64,000 nt of DNA from Cyanobacteria bacterium SIG26. GTDB taxonomy: Bacteria > Cyanobacteriota > Vampirovibrionia > Gastranaerophilales > Gastranaerophilaceae. Positions 30,839 to 40,109 of this stretch are shown here, in pieces (position 1 is the first letter of the stretch; every line of letters begins with the position of its first letter). Both the position numbers and the translations under genes were made by a program. The notes under the pieces were generated by a model. It was given only the letters and a program-made list of their open reading frames with translations. It did not search any database and was not told where the DNA came from. Location: assembly GCA_015152555.1 (NCBI GenBank), contig SUTS01000002.1, positions 62,001 to 126,000 of the forward strand. Reading direction: 5' to 3'.

Positions 30839-32884
30839 ATGGTGAGAGTTTTTAAGGGAAATAAATTCTTGAATTTTAATAAATTTACTAAACATTTGGT
30901 ATTAGTAGCCGCACTACTTATTACCGCACAGACTGGGAGCATAGCCGTAGAAGATGTATGGGGTCAAATGGGATTAACCGATGAAGCCGTACAATATAAT
31001 GAGGACTATACAAACACTGTCTTTGACAAATACAATACCAATTACACCCAAACTCCTACCCCAAAATACGAAATAGAAAATGATTCTTCTATAAGTAATC
31101 AAAATTCTAATTCGGATGTTATTGAAGCTGAAAAACAACTGATTAAAAATATTGAATTCTACGGGTTAAACTCAATAACAGAACAAGAATTGCGCGAACA
31201 AATGCAAATGAAACAAGGCGGAAGTTATACACGCGATTTGTTACAAACAGATTTGCGCACAATTTATCAAATGGGTTATTTCACAGAACGAATGAAAGCT
31301 ATTCCATCTAAAAACTCAGATGGCTCTGTTACTATCAAAATCGTTGTTGAAGAAAATATCCCTGTAAAAGATTTTACAATCGAAGGTAACTCCGTAGTTT
31401 CTACCGAAGATATTTTGGCGACTTTAAAAACAATGAAAGGTAAACCGCAAAATATTGCCCAATTAAACGTTGCTATCGCACAAATTCAAGAATTATACAC
31501 ATCTAAAGGTTATATTTTAGCAAGAATTGACTCCGTTACAGATGATCCGGACGGAACAATTAATATCAGCATTAAAGAAGGTATTATCGACAAAATTATG
31601 ATTGAAGGTAATGAAAAAACCAAAGATTATGTTATTGCTCGAAATATCTTAACAGAACCGGGTATGATTTATAACGAAAATCTTGTAAAAGAAGATTTGG
31701 TGAGATTATATGCAACCCAAGCATTCAAAGACGTTACACGAGAAATCGAACCAAGTGAAGAAATACCGGATGCTTACGATATTACAATCAAAATTCAAGA
31801 ACAAAGAACAGCAAGTGTTTCTGTCGGTGGTGGTCTTGATACGGTAACAGGTTTGTTCGGTTCAATGGGTATTTCAGAAAATAACTTCCGTGGAAGATGC
31901 GAAAGACTTTCATTATCTGGCTTAGCTGGTACTGGTGTTATGCTTAATGATTCCTCTGTAAAAAATCACATGAATCTTCAAGCTGAATTAAGCTATTTTA
32001 AACCATATTTCTTAAATGCCGATACATCATTAAATAACAGAATCTTCTTTAGAGATTTTGGTTCATACCAAATCCCACTTGCAATTGAAAGAAGAATTGG
32101 GGCAGAAGCAACCATTGCTCATAGATTGAAATCCAACAGACACGCCACAGCATCATTCAGTTTAGGTGTTGAAAATATTGACGTTAAAGAAGGTGATTTC
32201 AGCGGAATATCAAGAATGTACCAAAAATACAATATTCCAATTGCTGAACGTGCAAAACAACTTGAGGGCGGCTTATTTATGTCATTAAGTCCGGCATTAA
32301 TCTATGACACAAGGGATTCTGGTACAGTTACAAGACGTGGTACAATGGCTAGTTTGAGATTTGACGAAAACATCGGTCTTGATGGATTTGACAAAACTAA
32401 CGGTAAGCTTACCGGTATGATTAAACAATATATCCCTATTGGTAAAAAATCATCTTTATCATTCACAGCTAAAGGTGGTGGCGCAATTCACGGAGATATT
32501 CCTGAAGTTATGGCATATCGTGTAGGTGGTCCATACACTGTAAGAGGTTTCAAAATGAGTGGTGTCGGTACAGGTGATGCCTTCATAATGGGTTCTGCAG
32601 AACTTGCAACACCAATTCCATTCTTAGATAGAACCAGAATTGCTTTCTTGAACAATATCAGATTCACAATGTGGGTTGATGCAGGTAAAGTCTTTGACGG
32701 AACTGTATCAAACACAATTTACGACAGACCAATGTATGCTGTATCTGCCGGTGTCGGTTTAAAAGTATTTATCCCTGGAATGGGACCTTTATCAATCGAC
32801 TACGGTATTCCACTTACCAATCCGGGTAGCAATGGCTCTGAAAACGGATACTTCACATTTGGTGTAGGCGATTTATTATACTAA
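30839..32884 (+). CDS. bamA: outer membrane protein assembly factor BamA (Omp85)
   Basis: 681 residues from ATG 30839; the open frame reaches back to an ATG at 30818, which lies before the promoter -10 and is rejected. A signal-like segment (HLVLVAALLITAQTG) is followed by a linker, three POTRA domains (starting near IKNIEFYGLNSITE, VKDFTIEGNSVVSTE and IDKIMIEGNEKTKD), and a C-terminal beta barrel with the conserved VRGF motif (GGPYTVRGF) and GPLSIDYGIPL near the end. Three POTRAs rather than five is the cyanobacterial pattern. It inserts barrel proteins in the outer membrane. It is followed at once by skp, its usual partner. Confidence 0.95.
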   Translation: MVRVFKGNKFLNFNKFTKHLVLVAALLITAQTGSIAVEDVWGQMGLTDEAVQYNEDYTNTVFDKYNTNYTQTPTPKYEIENDSSISNQNSNSDVIEAEKQLIKNIEFYGLNSITEQELREQMQMKQGGSYTRDLLQTDLRTIYQMGYFTERMKAIPSKNSDGSVTIKIVVEENIPVKDFTIEGNSVVSTEDILATLKTMKGKPQNIAQLNVAIAQIQELYTSKGYILARIDSVTDDPDGTINISIKEGIIDKIMIEGNEKTKDYVIARNILTEPGMIYNENLVKEDLVRLYATQAFKDVTREIEPSEEIPDAYDITIKIQEQRTASVSVGGGLDTVTGLFGSMGISENNFRGRCERLSLSGLAGTGVMLNDSSVKNHMNLQAELSYFKPYFLNADTSLNNRIFFRDFGSYQIPLAIERRIGAEATIAHRLKSNRHATASFSLGVENIDVKEGDFSGISRMYQKYNIPIAERAKQLEGGLFMSLSPALIYDTRDSGTVTRRGTMASLRFDENIGLDGFDKTNGKLTGMIKQYIPIGKKSSLSFTAKGGGAIHGDIPEVMAYRVGGPYTVRGFKMSGVGTGDAFIMGSAELATPIPFLDRTRIAFLNNIRFTMWVDAGKVFDGTVSNTIYDRPMYAVSAGVGLKVFIPGMGPLSIDYGIPLTNPGSNGSENGYFTFGVGDLLY

Positions 32885-32906
32885 TAATTAATATATAGGA
32901 GGAATT

Positions 32907-33356
32907 ATGAAAAAACTTAAATTAATGGCTCTATTATTAGCAACAGGCTTGACAATCTCTATCGGTTCACAAGCTAATGCAGAAGTTGGTTTTATCAACT
33001 ATCAAAAAGTTTTGGAAAACTATCCGGCTGCACAACAAGCAGTAAAAGAAATTGATTCAAAAAGTCTTGAATTACAACAATATATGGTTGATAAAGAAAA
33101 ACAATATAAATCTTTAGATACACCACTGAAAAAACAAAACTTTGAAGCACAAACAGCACAAGAATTTAATGCAAAACAAGAAGCTTTGTTTAAACTAAGA
33201 CAAACTAAAGAAGCTCAAATTCTAAACCAAGTTCAAACAGCAGCTAAAGCGGTTATGGTAACTCAAAAATTAGATGCTGTATTATCTGATCAAGTTGTAT
33301 TTGTTGGTGGAATAGATATTACTGATTTGGTTATCAAAAAACTTAAAGGTAACTAA
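32907..33356 (+). CDS. skp: periplasmic chaperone OmpH/Skp
   Basis: 149 residues. A Sec signal peptide (1-25, ending SQANA-E) precedes the OmpH/Skp domain: VGFINYQKVLENYPAAQQAV, a long helical-hairpin region rich in K, E and Q, and the short C-terminal strand part (DAVLSDQVVFVGGIDITDLV). Skp holds unfolded outer-membrane proteins in the periplasm and passes them to BamA, whose gene ends 22 nt before. AGGAGGAA lies before the ATG. Confidence 0.9.
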   Translation: MKKLKLMALLLATGLTISIGSQANAEVGFINYQKVLENYPAAQQAVKEIDSKSLELQQYMVDKEKQYKSLDTPLKKQNFEAQTAQEFNAKQEALFKLRQTKEAQILNQVQTAAKAVMVTQKLDAVLSDQVVFVGGIDITDLVIKKLKGN

Positions 33357-33377
33357 TAAATCTAAAAGAGACATCAC

Positions 33378-34136
33378 ATGAAATATACAGATGACGGAAG
33401 ACAATATCATATCGGGTTAAAAGAAGGTGACGTAGGCAAATACGTCATCCTTCCCGGTGACCCTAAACGTTGTGAAAAAATCGCGCAATATTTTGATGAC
33501 CCTAAACTTGTTGCTGACAACAGAGAATACGTAACCTATACAGGATACATCAATGGTGAAAAAGTTAGTGTTACATCAACAGGTATTGGCGGACCGTCTG
33601 CTGCGATTGCAATGGAAGAACTTGTTAAAGTAGGGGCAGAAGTTTTTATTCGAGTTGGCACTTGTGGCGGTATGAACATAGATGTTAAAGGCGGCGATAT
33701 TGTTATTGCAACAGCAGCAATACGCGCAGAAGGAACATCTAAAGAATATGCACCGATTGAATTTCCTGCAGTTGCTAATTTAGATGTTACAACTGCACTT
33801 GTTCAAGCTGCCAAAAATCTTGATTACAGTTATCACACAGGAGTTGTCCAATGCAAAGATTCCTTCTATGGTCAACACGCCCCTGAAACAAAACCTGTTA
33901 GTTATGATTTGCAAAATAAATGGGAAGCTTGGAAACGTTTGGGATGTCTAGCCTCAGAAATGGAATCTGCAGCTCTATTTGTTGTGGCAAGTTACCTTAA
34001 TGTTAAAGTCGGTTCAGTATTTTTAACAGTAGCAAATCAAGAACGTGAAAAATTAGAACTTGAAAATCCTATCGTTCACGATACAGAAAAAGCTATAAAA
34101 ACCGCTATTGAAGCAATTAAAATTTTAAAAGGATAG
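33378..34136 (+). CDS. udp: nucleoside phosphorylase, uridine phosphorylase type
   Basis: 252 residues. Cleaves a nucleoside with phosphate to free base and ribose 1-phosphate. Motifs are [50 protein letters not shown] and the [12 protein letters not shown] stretch, all of the PNP/UDP family; [20 protein letters not shown] and [19 protein letters not shown] favour uridine phosphorylase. It lies 21 nt after skp and 3 nt before the FlhA-type gene, so it is probably co-transcribed with both. Substrate preference is inferred only. Confidence 0.88.
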   Translation: MKYTDDGRQYHIGLKEGDVGKYVILPGDPKRCEKIAQYFDDPKLVADNREYVTYTGYINGEKVSVTSTGIGGPSAAIAMEELVKVGAEVFIRVGTCGGMNIDVKGGDIVIATAAIRAEGTSKEYAPIEFPAVANLDVTTALVQAAKNLDYSYHTGVVQCKDSFYGQHAPETKPVSYDLQNKWEAWKRLGCLASEMESAALFVVASYLNVKVGSVFLTVANQEREKLELENPIVHDTEKAIKTAIEAIKILKG

Positions 34137-34139
34137 ATT

Positions 34140-35621
34140 ATGTTTAGAAAAAACAGAATGGAATATGTTATCAAAACATGTTCTGCAGAAAATGCACAGG
34201 ATTTACAGAATTTACTTAACGAAATGTCCATGAACGGCTGGGATTTGTACAGTATGCACGAAATCAGCGAAGACGAAGATGGTGGTCAATTAAACTGCAT
34301 TTTTATGCGCGAAGCTAAAAATGACAACAATTCCGAATCTGACATAATCAATATATCTGACTTTAAAAGCCAAATGGAGAAAATGCTTTCTCCAAAATTG
34401 ACAGAATATGAACAATGTCTTGATATCCAAACCAAAATTAGACATCAAAAAGAAAAAATTAATAAAATAAAAGCAGAACTAGAAGGTGAAGCACCGGCTT
34501 CAGTTTCAAGGAAAAAACTTAATGACAAAATTTCTGCAGGTCTAAAGGAATTAGAAGACTTAAAAGCTCAATTAAATAAAGCAACTTCCCCAGATTTAAT
34601 GTACTCAAAACTTCACGAAGAAAAATTAACAATTTATTTAAGTGAAGAACTTTTAGGGTTTATTGATTCAGACCGAGAAAATTCCGGTGAAGAATTAATT
34701 GCAGAAACTGTTAAATCAAGACTAAATTTAACCGAACAAAGCGGTTACGTAATTCCAAAAGTCGTATTTAAAGACGATGAGAACCTAAACCCTTGCGAAT
34801 TTAGTATTAGAATACGTGGAATGGAAGTCTTTAAAGCTGGAGTTTGCCCAAATTATATGATGTTTTACGCGGACGAACTTCATACAGAAACTAAAATCAA
34901 AAACTCTATCACTGGTATTGATGCAATTTCTGATAGGAAAGTTATTTGGATTGAAAAAGACAAAACAAAAGATTTTTGGCAACAAGGAATTTCTCCATCA
35001 GAATACATAGCAAAAGCTCTTGAATACGTTGCAGTCAAACACGTAGAAGATTTAATGGATTACGAAGATATCGACAAATATCTTGAAGTTGTTGAAAAAG
35101 AAAACGAATATTTGATTGAAAACATTATCCCTGATTTATTAACATATTCAGATGTAAAATATCTTTTAACAAGTCTAATCAAAGAAAAAGTTTCAATAAA
35201 AAATATCACATATATTTTTGAAAAAATTAACGACTTTGCAGAAGAAGGCGGAAAATCTGATATTCTAAATAAAATCAGACTTTCTCTTGCTCGTCAAATT
35301 TGCAAAAAATACGCTAACGAAGACGGAGAAACAATCAGCGCATTTGAACTTTCCGAAAAAACATATACAGATATTGTTTTTGGCTGTGATGAAGGTGACG
35401 ATTGCCTAATTAAAATTGATGGGGATTTAGCGGAATCTCTTGCAACAAAAATCAACAAACAATGTAAAAAACTTGGTATATATTCACCTAAACTGATTGT
35501 TCCGATGGAATACAGACAAATTTTCTTCACATTACTATCACTTTATATCAACGATATAACAGTTTTGGCCCCTGAAGAATTGGGTTGCGCGTATAAAATT
35601 GATTCCCTTGGCGAAATCTAA
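34140..35621 (+). CDS. soluble protein with FlhA/LcrD cytoplasmic domain and DUF4177-like N-terminus
   Basis: 493 residues, no membrane helices and no signal peptide. Residues about 7-58 (MEYVIKTCSAENAQDLQNLL, MNGWDLYSMHEISED) resemble DUF4177. A charged coiled coil follows (about 75-150). Residues about 157-490 match the cytoplasmic domain of FlhA-type type III export gate proteins: LTIYLSEELLGFID, the VP-V-F strand with FSIRIRGMEVFKAGV, SPSEYIAKALEYVAVKHVEDL, LTSLIKEKVSIKNITYIFEK, LARQICKKYA, and the late SPKLIVPMEYRQIFF then DITVLAPEEL. In true FlhA this domain, which binds export substrates and chaperones, follows eight membrane helices; here those are replaced. It starts 3 nt after the phosphorylase gene. 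Role is unknown; substrate binding for export is an inference. Confidence 0.75.
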   Translation: MFRKNRMEYVIKTCSAENAQDLQNLLNEMSMNGWDLYSMHEISEDEDGGQLNCIFMREAKNDNNSESDIINISDFKSQMEKMLSPKLTEYEQCLDIQTKIRHQKEKINKIKAELEGEAPASVSRKKLNDKISAGLKELEDLKAQLNKATSPDLMYSKLHEEKLTIYLSEELLGFIDSDRENSGEELIAETVKSRLNLTEQSGYVIPKVVFKDDENLNPCEFSIRIRGMEVFKAGVCPNYMMFYADELHTETKIKNSITGIDAISDRKVIWIEKDKTKDFWQQGISPSEYIAKALEYVAVKHVEDLMDYEDIDKYLEVVEKENEYLIENIIPDLLTYSDVKYLLTSLIKEKVSIKNITYIFEKINDFAEEGGKSDILNKIRLSLARQICKKYANEDGETISAFELSEKTYTDIVFGCDEGDDCLIKIDGDLAESLATKINKQCKKLGIYSPKLIVPMEYRQIFFTLLSLYINDITVLAPEELGCAYKIDSLGEI

Positions 35622-35629
35622 AGATAAAA

Positions 35630-35845
35630 TTATTCCACTATATTGTCATTATAATTAATAATGTCAAAATGCGGACGTAATTTATCAATTTCATCTTTCA
35701 TTTTTTCTATTATAAATGCAAAATGAACAGACTCTTTAGTAAAACTCATATTTTCAATGTATGCTTGCCCAAGATTAATATAAGCATCCAATGCAACTAA
35801 TGATGATTCGAGTATAGAATCTTTATCTTTATCATTTTCCATCAT
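35630..35845 (-). CDS. small helical protein of unknown function
   Basis: 71 residues, mainly one long helix region (ESSLVALDAYINLGQAYIEN, then SVHFAFIIEKMKDEIDKL), acidic. AAAGGAGGT before the ATG pair at 35845 supports expression. It is convergent with the FlhA-type gene, ending 8 bases past its stop. I recognise no family; a small chaperone or export-chaperone role would fit its size and acidity, but nothing in the sequence proves it. Confidence 0.6.
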   Translation of the reverse strand: MMENDKDKDSILESSLVALDAYINLGQAYIENMSFTKESVHFAFIIEKMKDEIDKLRPHFDIINYNDNIVE

Positions 35846-35972
35846 ATACCTCCTTTATAAAATAATTTCTCAAATTTGTATACATGCAATAATATACTAC
35901 TTTCTACGTATAAATATATCAATATAAAAAATAAAATTCTGTAATATTTATTTATGATTATTAAAACGGGAA

Positions 35973-37322
35973 CTATTTACCTATACAAAAATGATCAAAT
36001 ATATTATTTAAAATATCATCTGTAATAACTTCGCCTGTAATCTCGTCTAATGCGAGAAGTGCAGATTTTAAATCAATATAAATCATATCTTGCAACTCTT
36101 CGGATTTTGCAGCAAAAAGCGCTCGTTCTAATGCTTCTTTACTTTTTAACAAACAAGATTGTTGACGTTTATTTGTTATATATTCCGTATCTTCTAATGA
36201 AAAATTACATACAATAGCTCTCATTTTTCCTTTAAGCTCATCTAACCCATAAGCTGAATATGTAGATAATTTTGCAGTATTTGGTAATTCTTCTTTAAAA
36301 TCATTAATATCAATTAAATCAATTTTATTAGCAACAACAATATGGGTTTTATCCCTGACAATATTATAAATTTCTTTGTCTTCCGAGGTCAAACCGACAC
36401 TCGCATCATATAAAAATATATTCAAATCCGCTTCTTGAGCCGATTGTTTTGAATACTCAATCCCAATTTCTTCGACTTTATCAATATTTTCCCCGTCTCT
36501 AATTCCGGCAGTATCAACAAGCGTTACTGCAACACCAAGATCCAAGTTTTCTTTAATAATATCACGTGTTGTGCCCGCAATATCTGTAACTATGGCTCTA
36601 TCAAGATTTAACAAAGCATTGAACAACGAGGATTTCCCGACATTAGGACGCCCAACTATTGCAACCTTTACACCTTGTCTTAAAATATCAGATGATTTTG
36701 CACAACTCAATATTTTATTAATTTCATCAAGCGAATGAGTAAATTTTTCAACCAAAACAGAATATTCAACCTCTGCAACATCTTCCGGAAAATCTATCCC
36801 TGCAACAATACGTGATGCTGTTTGAAAAATATCTCCTTTAATCTCATTTATCTTTGCTGCCAAAACTCCCGATAAATTTTTAGCAGATTGTATCGCAAAA
36901 TTAGATGTTTTTGCATGAATCAAATCATCAACCGCTTCAGCTTGTGATAAGTCTAATTTTTTATTCAGAAAAGCACGCTTAGTAAATTCTCCGCGTTCGG
37001 CCATTCTTGCGCCATTTTTTAACACAACATCAAGAATATTTCTAACTACATTTACTCCACCGTGACATTGAATTTCAACAACATCTTCTCCTGTATAGCT
37101 ATTTGGATTCTTAAATGGCAGTATTACAACCTCATCAATTTTAACATCATTATCCACTACCCATCCATGACAAATCTTGCCGGCAGGTAAATCCTTACGA
37201 TTTGTTATTCTCAATGCGATTTCAAAACTTTTATCGCCGGAAATTCTAATTACTCCGACACCACCCGTACCCAAAGGTGTTGATATTGCAGCTATTGTTT
37301 CAAATTCCTGAATTATATTCAT
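35973..37322 (-). CDS. mnmE: tRNA-modifying GTPase MnmE
   Basis: 449 residues from the ATG at 37322. The longer frame starting with TTG at 37340 contains the promoter -10 box as codons, so it is rejected. N-terminal folate-binding domain (IAAISTPLGTGGVGVIRISG), HGWVVD, the ECHGG-like QCHGGVNVV, and a G domain inserted in the helical domain (GRPNVGKSSLFNALL, TDIAGTTRD, DTAGIR, NKIDL). The C-terminal FCIGK carries the conserved cysteine. MnmE with MnmG makes 5-carboxymethylaminomethyl uridine at tRNA position 34. Confidence 0.96.
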   Translation of the reverse strand: MNIIQEFETIAAISTPLGTGGVGVIRISGDKSFEIALRITNRKDLPAGKICHGWVVDNDVKIDEVVILPFKNPNSYTGEDVVEIQCHGGVNVVRNILDVVLKNGARMAERGEFTKRAFLNKKLDLSQAEAVDDLIHAKTSNFAIQSAKNLSGVLAAKINEIKGDIFQTASRIVAGIDFPEDVAEVEYSVLVEKFTHSLDEINKILSCAKSSDILRQGVKVAIVGRPNVGKSSLFNALLNLDRAIVTDIAGTTRDIIKENLDLGVAVTLVDTAGIRDGENIDKVEEIGIEYSKQSAQEADLNIFLYDASVGLTSEDKEIYNIVRDKTHIVVANKIDLIDINDFKEELPNTAKLSTYSAYGLDELKGKMRAIVCNFSLEDTEYITNKRQQSCLLKSKEALERALFAAKSEELQDMIYIDLKSALLALDEITGEVITDDILNNIFDHFCIGK

Positions 37323-37328
37323 GGCTTG

Positions 37329-37334
37329 ATTGTA
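37329..37334 (-). promoter_or_regulatory. extended -10 giving leaderless mnmE mRNA
   Basis: Minus strand TGTGCTACAAT: hexamer TACAAT (37329-37334). The ATG begins at 37322, exactly 7 nt past it. No ribosome site lies in the intervening CAAGCC. Confidence 0.65.
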
Positions 37335-37377
37335 GCACAAAATATATTTTTAATCACACCAAATTTGTATAAACGAC

Positions 37378-38445
37378 CTATCTGACAACTTTATTAAGTC
37401 CGTGTGGCTTGTCAATATTTTTGCGCAACTTTAATGCTGTTTCCAATGCCAAAAGTTGTATTATTACAGCAATACAGAAGGTCTTTATTACAGGTTTATC
37501 ACATTCTATATTAATATTATATGTTGATTTAACTTGATTTGTGCGATTACCAATAACACATATTGGCGGATTATAACTTTCTTTTATGTTGCCCAAGTTC
37601 TTAATCGCAGTATATGTTAAATTATCGTTTAAAATATAAACTAAAACAGATTTTTTATTATTTAACACCGCAACATGCCCATGCATAAATTCACCTAATA
37701 TAGATGAATTTGTATTTATATAAGAAGTTTCTTTAATCTTTAATGACGCCTCTTTTGCCAAAGCATAAGATTTCCCATCCGCCGTAAATATTATATGCTT
37801 ATATTTAGATAAAAATCTTGCTAAATTTTTTATTTTCCCGTGCAATCCATACGTTGAAGTAATAAATGACGGGATTGTTTTCAAATCCAAAATATAATCA
37901 TACACATCAATTTCTTTATCTTGCGCGAATTTTAACGCAAGTAAAGTCGCACAAAGTAATTGCGAAGTAAAAGATTTAGTTGCTGCAATACTTTTTTCCT
38001 CCCCTGCATGACAAGCCATTTTAAAATCTGCAGCATTCCAAATTGTTGAATTTTCTTTATTTGTGATACAAAAAGTTTGCACACCATATTCTTTAGCTTT
38101 TTCTAATGCACGATTAGTATCTGTTGTTTCGCCGGACTGGGTAATAAATATATATAAAATTCCCTCTTGATAAGCAATTGTATCTTCAAGCAAAAACTCA
38201 CTGGAATAAATTGCTCGAGCTTCTATTTTAGAAATCGAACTGAAAAGCTCCGCAGCATAACGCGCACAATGATAGGAAGAACCACTGGCAATAATAATTA
38301 TCCTATTTATATCAGATGGAACTTCAATATTTATATCTCCATCTTTTGTTAAATAATTATCAAGTATAGTTTGAGCAATATCTGCTTGCTCATAAATTTC
38401 AATTTCCATACAGGATTTTTGTTTTTTAAATAAATTGAACAGCAT
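37378..38445 (-). CDS. GlmS-like SIS-domain isomerase lacking the glutaminase domain
   Basis: 355 residues from the ATG at 38445 (AAAGGAAG before it); an upstream extension to 38472 has no support. Two SIS domains: IIIIASGSSYHCARYAAELF with FITQSGETTDTNRALEKAKE, and FTADGKSYALAKEASLKIKE with GEFMHGHVAVL. The end ALKLRKNIDKPHGLNKVV matches the GlmS C-terminus. GlmS makes glucosamine-6-phosphate with glutamine; this protein has the sugar-isomerase half only, like AgaS or FrlB-type enzymes, so it may deaminate or isomerise an amino sugar phosphate. It follows gatB past a terminator. Confidence 0.85.
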   Translation of the reverse strand: MLFNLFKKQKSCMEIEIYEQADIAQTILDNYLTKDGDINIEVPSDINRIIIIASGSSYHCARYAAELFSSISKIEARAIYSSEFLLEDTIAYQEGILYIFITQSGETTDTNRALEKAKEYGVQTFCITNKENSTIWNAADFKMACHAGEEKSIAATKSFTSQLLCATLLALKFAQDKEIDVYDYILDLKTIPSFITSTYGLHGKIKNLARFLSKYKHIIFTADGKSYALAKEASLKIKETSYINTNSSILGEFMHGHVAVLNNKKSVLVYILNDNLTYTAIKNLGNIKESYNPPICVIGNRTNQVKSTYNINIECDKPVIKTFCIAVIIQLLALETALKLRKNIDKPHGLNKVVR

Positions 38446-38461
38446 CTTTCTTCCTTTATTT

Positions 38462-38495
38462 AAAAAGGCCACAGGTAAATCATTTACCCGTGACC
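38462..38495 (-). terminator. intrinsic terminator between gatB and the SIS gene
   Basis: 13-bp stem (38467-38479 with 38483-38495) around TCA, with two positions that pair only as G-U in minus-strand RNA, followed by five U. Confidence 0.8.
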
Positions 38496-38504
38496 TAAAA
38501 ATTA

Positions 38505-39956
38505 TTAACCGATAATTTCTCTTAAAAGCTCATTAACAGTTTTTGGATTAGCTCTACCTTTTGTTTCTTTCATCACTTGGCCAACAAAGAAACCTAAAAG
38601 GTTAGTTCTGCCGTTTTTGTATGCTTCAACCTCAGATGGATGCGCATCAACAACTTTTTGTACAAGTTCTTTAATCGCACCTTCGTCTGAAATTTGGCTT
38701 AAACCTTTGCGTTCAACCACTGCAGAAGCCTTTTCACCATTAGTAATCATATCCTCAATAAGAATTTGTTTACCGATGTTATTTGAAATTGTACCTTTTT
38801 CAATTAAACCGATAAGCTCAGCTAGATTTTCAGCAGTTAATTTTGTTTCAGCAATTTCAAGCTTAACTTCTTTTAAATAAGCTGCAATCTCACCCATTAT
38901 AAAGTTTACTGCAGTTTTAGGATTTGCACCAAGCTCAAGAACCTTATCGAAGAACAATGCTAATCCCATCTGCTCAACAATAACATTCGCATCGTATTCA
39001 CTTAAACCTATACTTTGATATCTTGCACGTTTTTGTGCAGGTAGTTCAGGCATTTTATCCTTAATTTCCTGTACCCATTCTCTTGAAATTTGTAATGGCA
39101 TCAAATCCGGTTCAGGGAAATATCTATAATCGTGAGCATCCTCTTTACCTCTCATTGAGCGAGTTTCACGCGAATTATCATCCCAAAGTCTTGTTTCTTG
39201 GACAACCTGTCCGCCTTCTTCTACTATATCAATTTGTCTGTCAATTTCATATTCAATAGCTCTTTGTAATGCTGAAAATGAGTTTACGTTTTTGATTTCA
39301 GCACGAGTACCAAATTCTTTAGACCCTTTAGGCATAATAGAAATATTAGCATCACATCGCATAGAACCTTCTTCTAAGTTTCCATCACAAACACCGATAT
39401 ATCTAACAATATTTCTAAGTTCTTCCATATAATTACGAGCTTCTTCAGAACTTCTCATATCAGGCTCTGATACAATCTCTAAAAGAGGAGTGCCTGCTCT
39501 GTTTAAATCAACCAATGAATAACTTGAACCCGCTAAACCATCAGCACCGGCATGAACCAATTTCCCTGCATCTTCTTCTAAATGCGCTCTTGTAATACCA
39601 ATTCTTTTACCTTTTATATCAAGATAACCATTTAAACAAATAGGTTCATCATATTGTGAAATTTGATAACCCTTCGGTAGATCCGGATAAAAATATTGTT
39701 TTCTGTCAAACTTACAACGTTCAGGAATTTCACAATTTAGTGCCAAACCTGTTAAAATACCCATGTTAACAACTTCTTTATTTAACACAGGTAACACACC
39801 CGGCATACCCAATGTAATCGGACTTGTTAATGTATTTGGTTCTTGACCGAATTCGTTTTTGTCAGGTGCAAATATCTTTGATTTGGTTTTTAACTGAGCG
39901 TGAACCTCTAACCCAATAACAACCTCATATTTATCTCTTAATTCTTTATCAACCAT
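38505..39956 (-). CDS. gatB: aspartyl/glutamyl-tRNA amidotransferase subunit B
   Basis: 483 residues. Subunit B of the complex that converts Glu-tRNA(Gln) or Asp-tRNA(Asn) to the amide. Conserved motifs: YEVVIGLEVHAQLKTKSKIF, ALNCEIPERCKFDRKQYFYPD, LPKGYQISQYDEPI, LVDLNRAGTPLLEIVSEPD, SMRCDANIS, and a C-terminal YqeY-like helical domain (SNNIGKQILIEDMITNGE). Genes for the A and C subunits are not in the window. AAGGAGAT precedes the ATG, and a terminator ends the unit. Confidence 0.97.
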   Translation of the reverse strand: MVDKELRDKYEVVIGLEVHAQLKTKSKIFAPDKNEFGQEPNTLTSPITLGMPGVLPVLNKEVVNMGILTGLALNCEIPERCKFDRKQYFYPDLPKGYQISQYDEPICLNGYLDIKGKRIGITRAHLEEDAGKLVHAGADGLAGSSYSLVDLNRAGTPLLEIVSEPDMRSSEEARNYMEELRNIVRYIGVCDGNLEEGSMRCDANISIMPKGSKEFGTRAEIKNVNSFSALQRAIEYEIDRQIDIVEEGGQVVQETRLWDDNSRETRSMRGKEDAHDYRYFPEPDLMPLQISREWVQEIKDKMPELPAQKRARYQSIGLSEYDANVIVEQMGLALFFDKVLELGANPKTAVNFIMGEIAAYLKEVKLEIAETKLTAENLAELIGLIEKGTISNNIGKQILIEDMITNGEKASAVVERKGLSQISDEGAIKELVQKVVDAHPSEVEAYKNGRTNLLGFFVGQVMKETKGRANPKTVNELLREIIG

Positions 39957-40040
39957 TTTTTATATCTCCTTATTTGCTAACATTTTACCATAAACATAGT
40001 ATTTAGTGTTAGCAGAAGAAATCTTTCATTATTTAAAAAC

Positions 40041-40074
40041 AGAAAAAAGATCAACCGAATGCGATTGACCTTTT
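40041..40074 (-). terminator. intrinsic terminator of the orphan gene at 40110
   Basis: 13-bp stem (40045-40057 with 40062-40074), loop AATG; two pairs are G-U in minus-strand RNA only, and TTTTTT follows on that strand. Confidence 0.85.
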
Positions 40075-40109
40075 ATATTTGTGAGTACTTATCGAAAATG
40101 AGTTAAATA

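Noticed and set aside
37323-37340. Longer MnmE starting at TTG 37340
   Set aside because: The extra codons contain the TACAAT -10 box, and orthologue-like sequence starts at the ATG at 37322.
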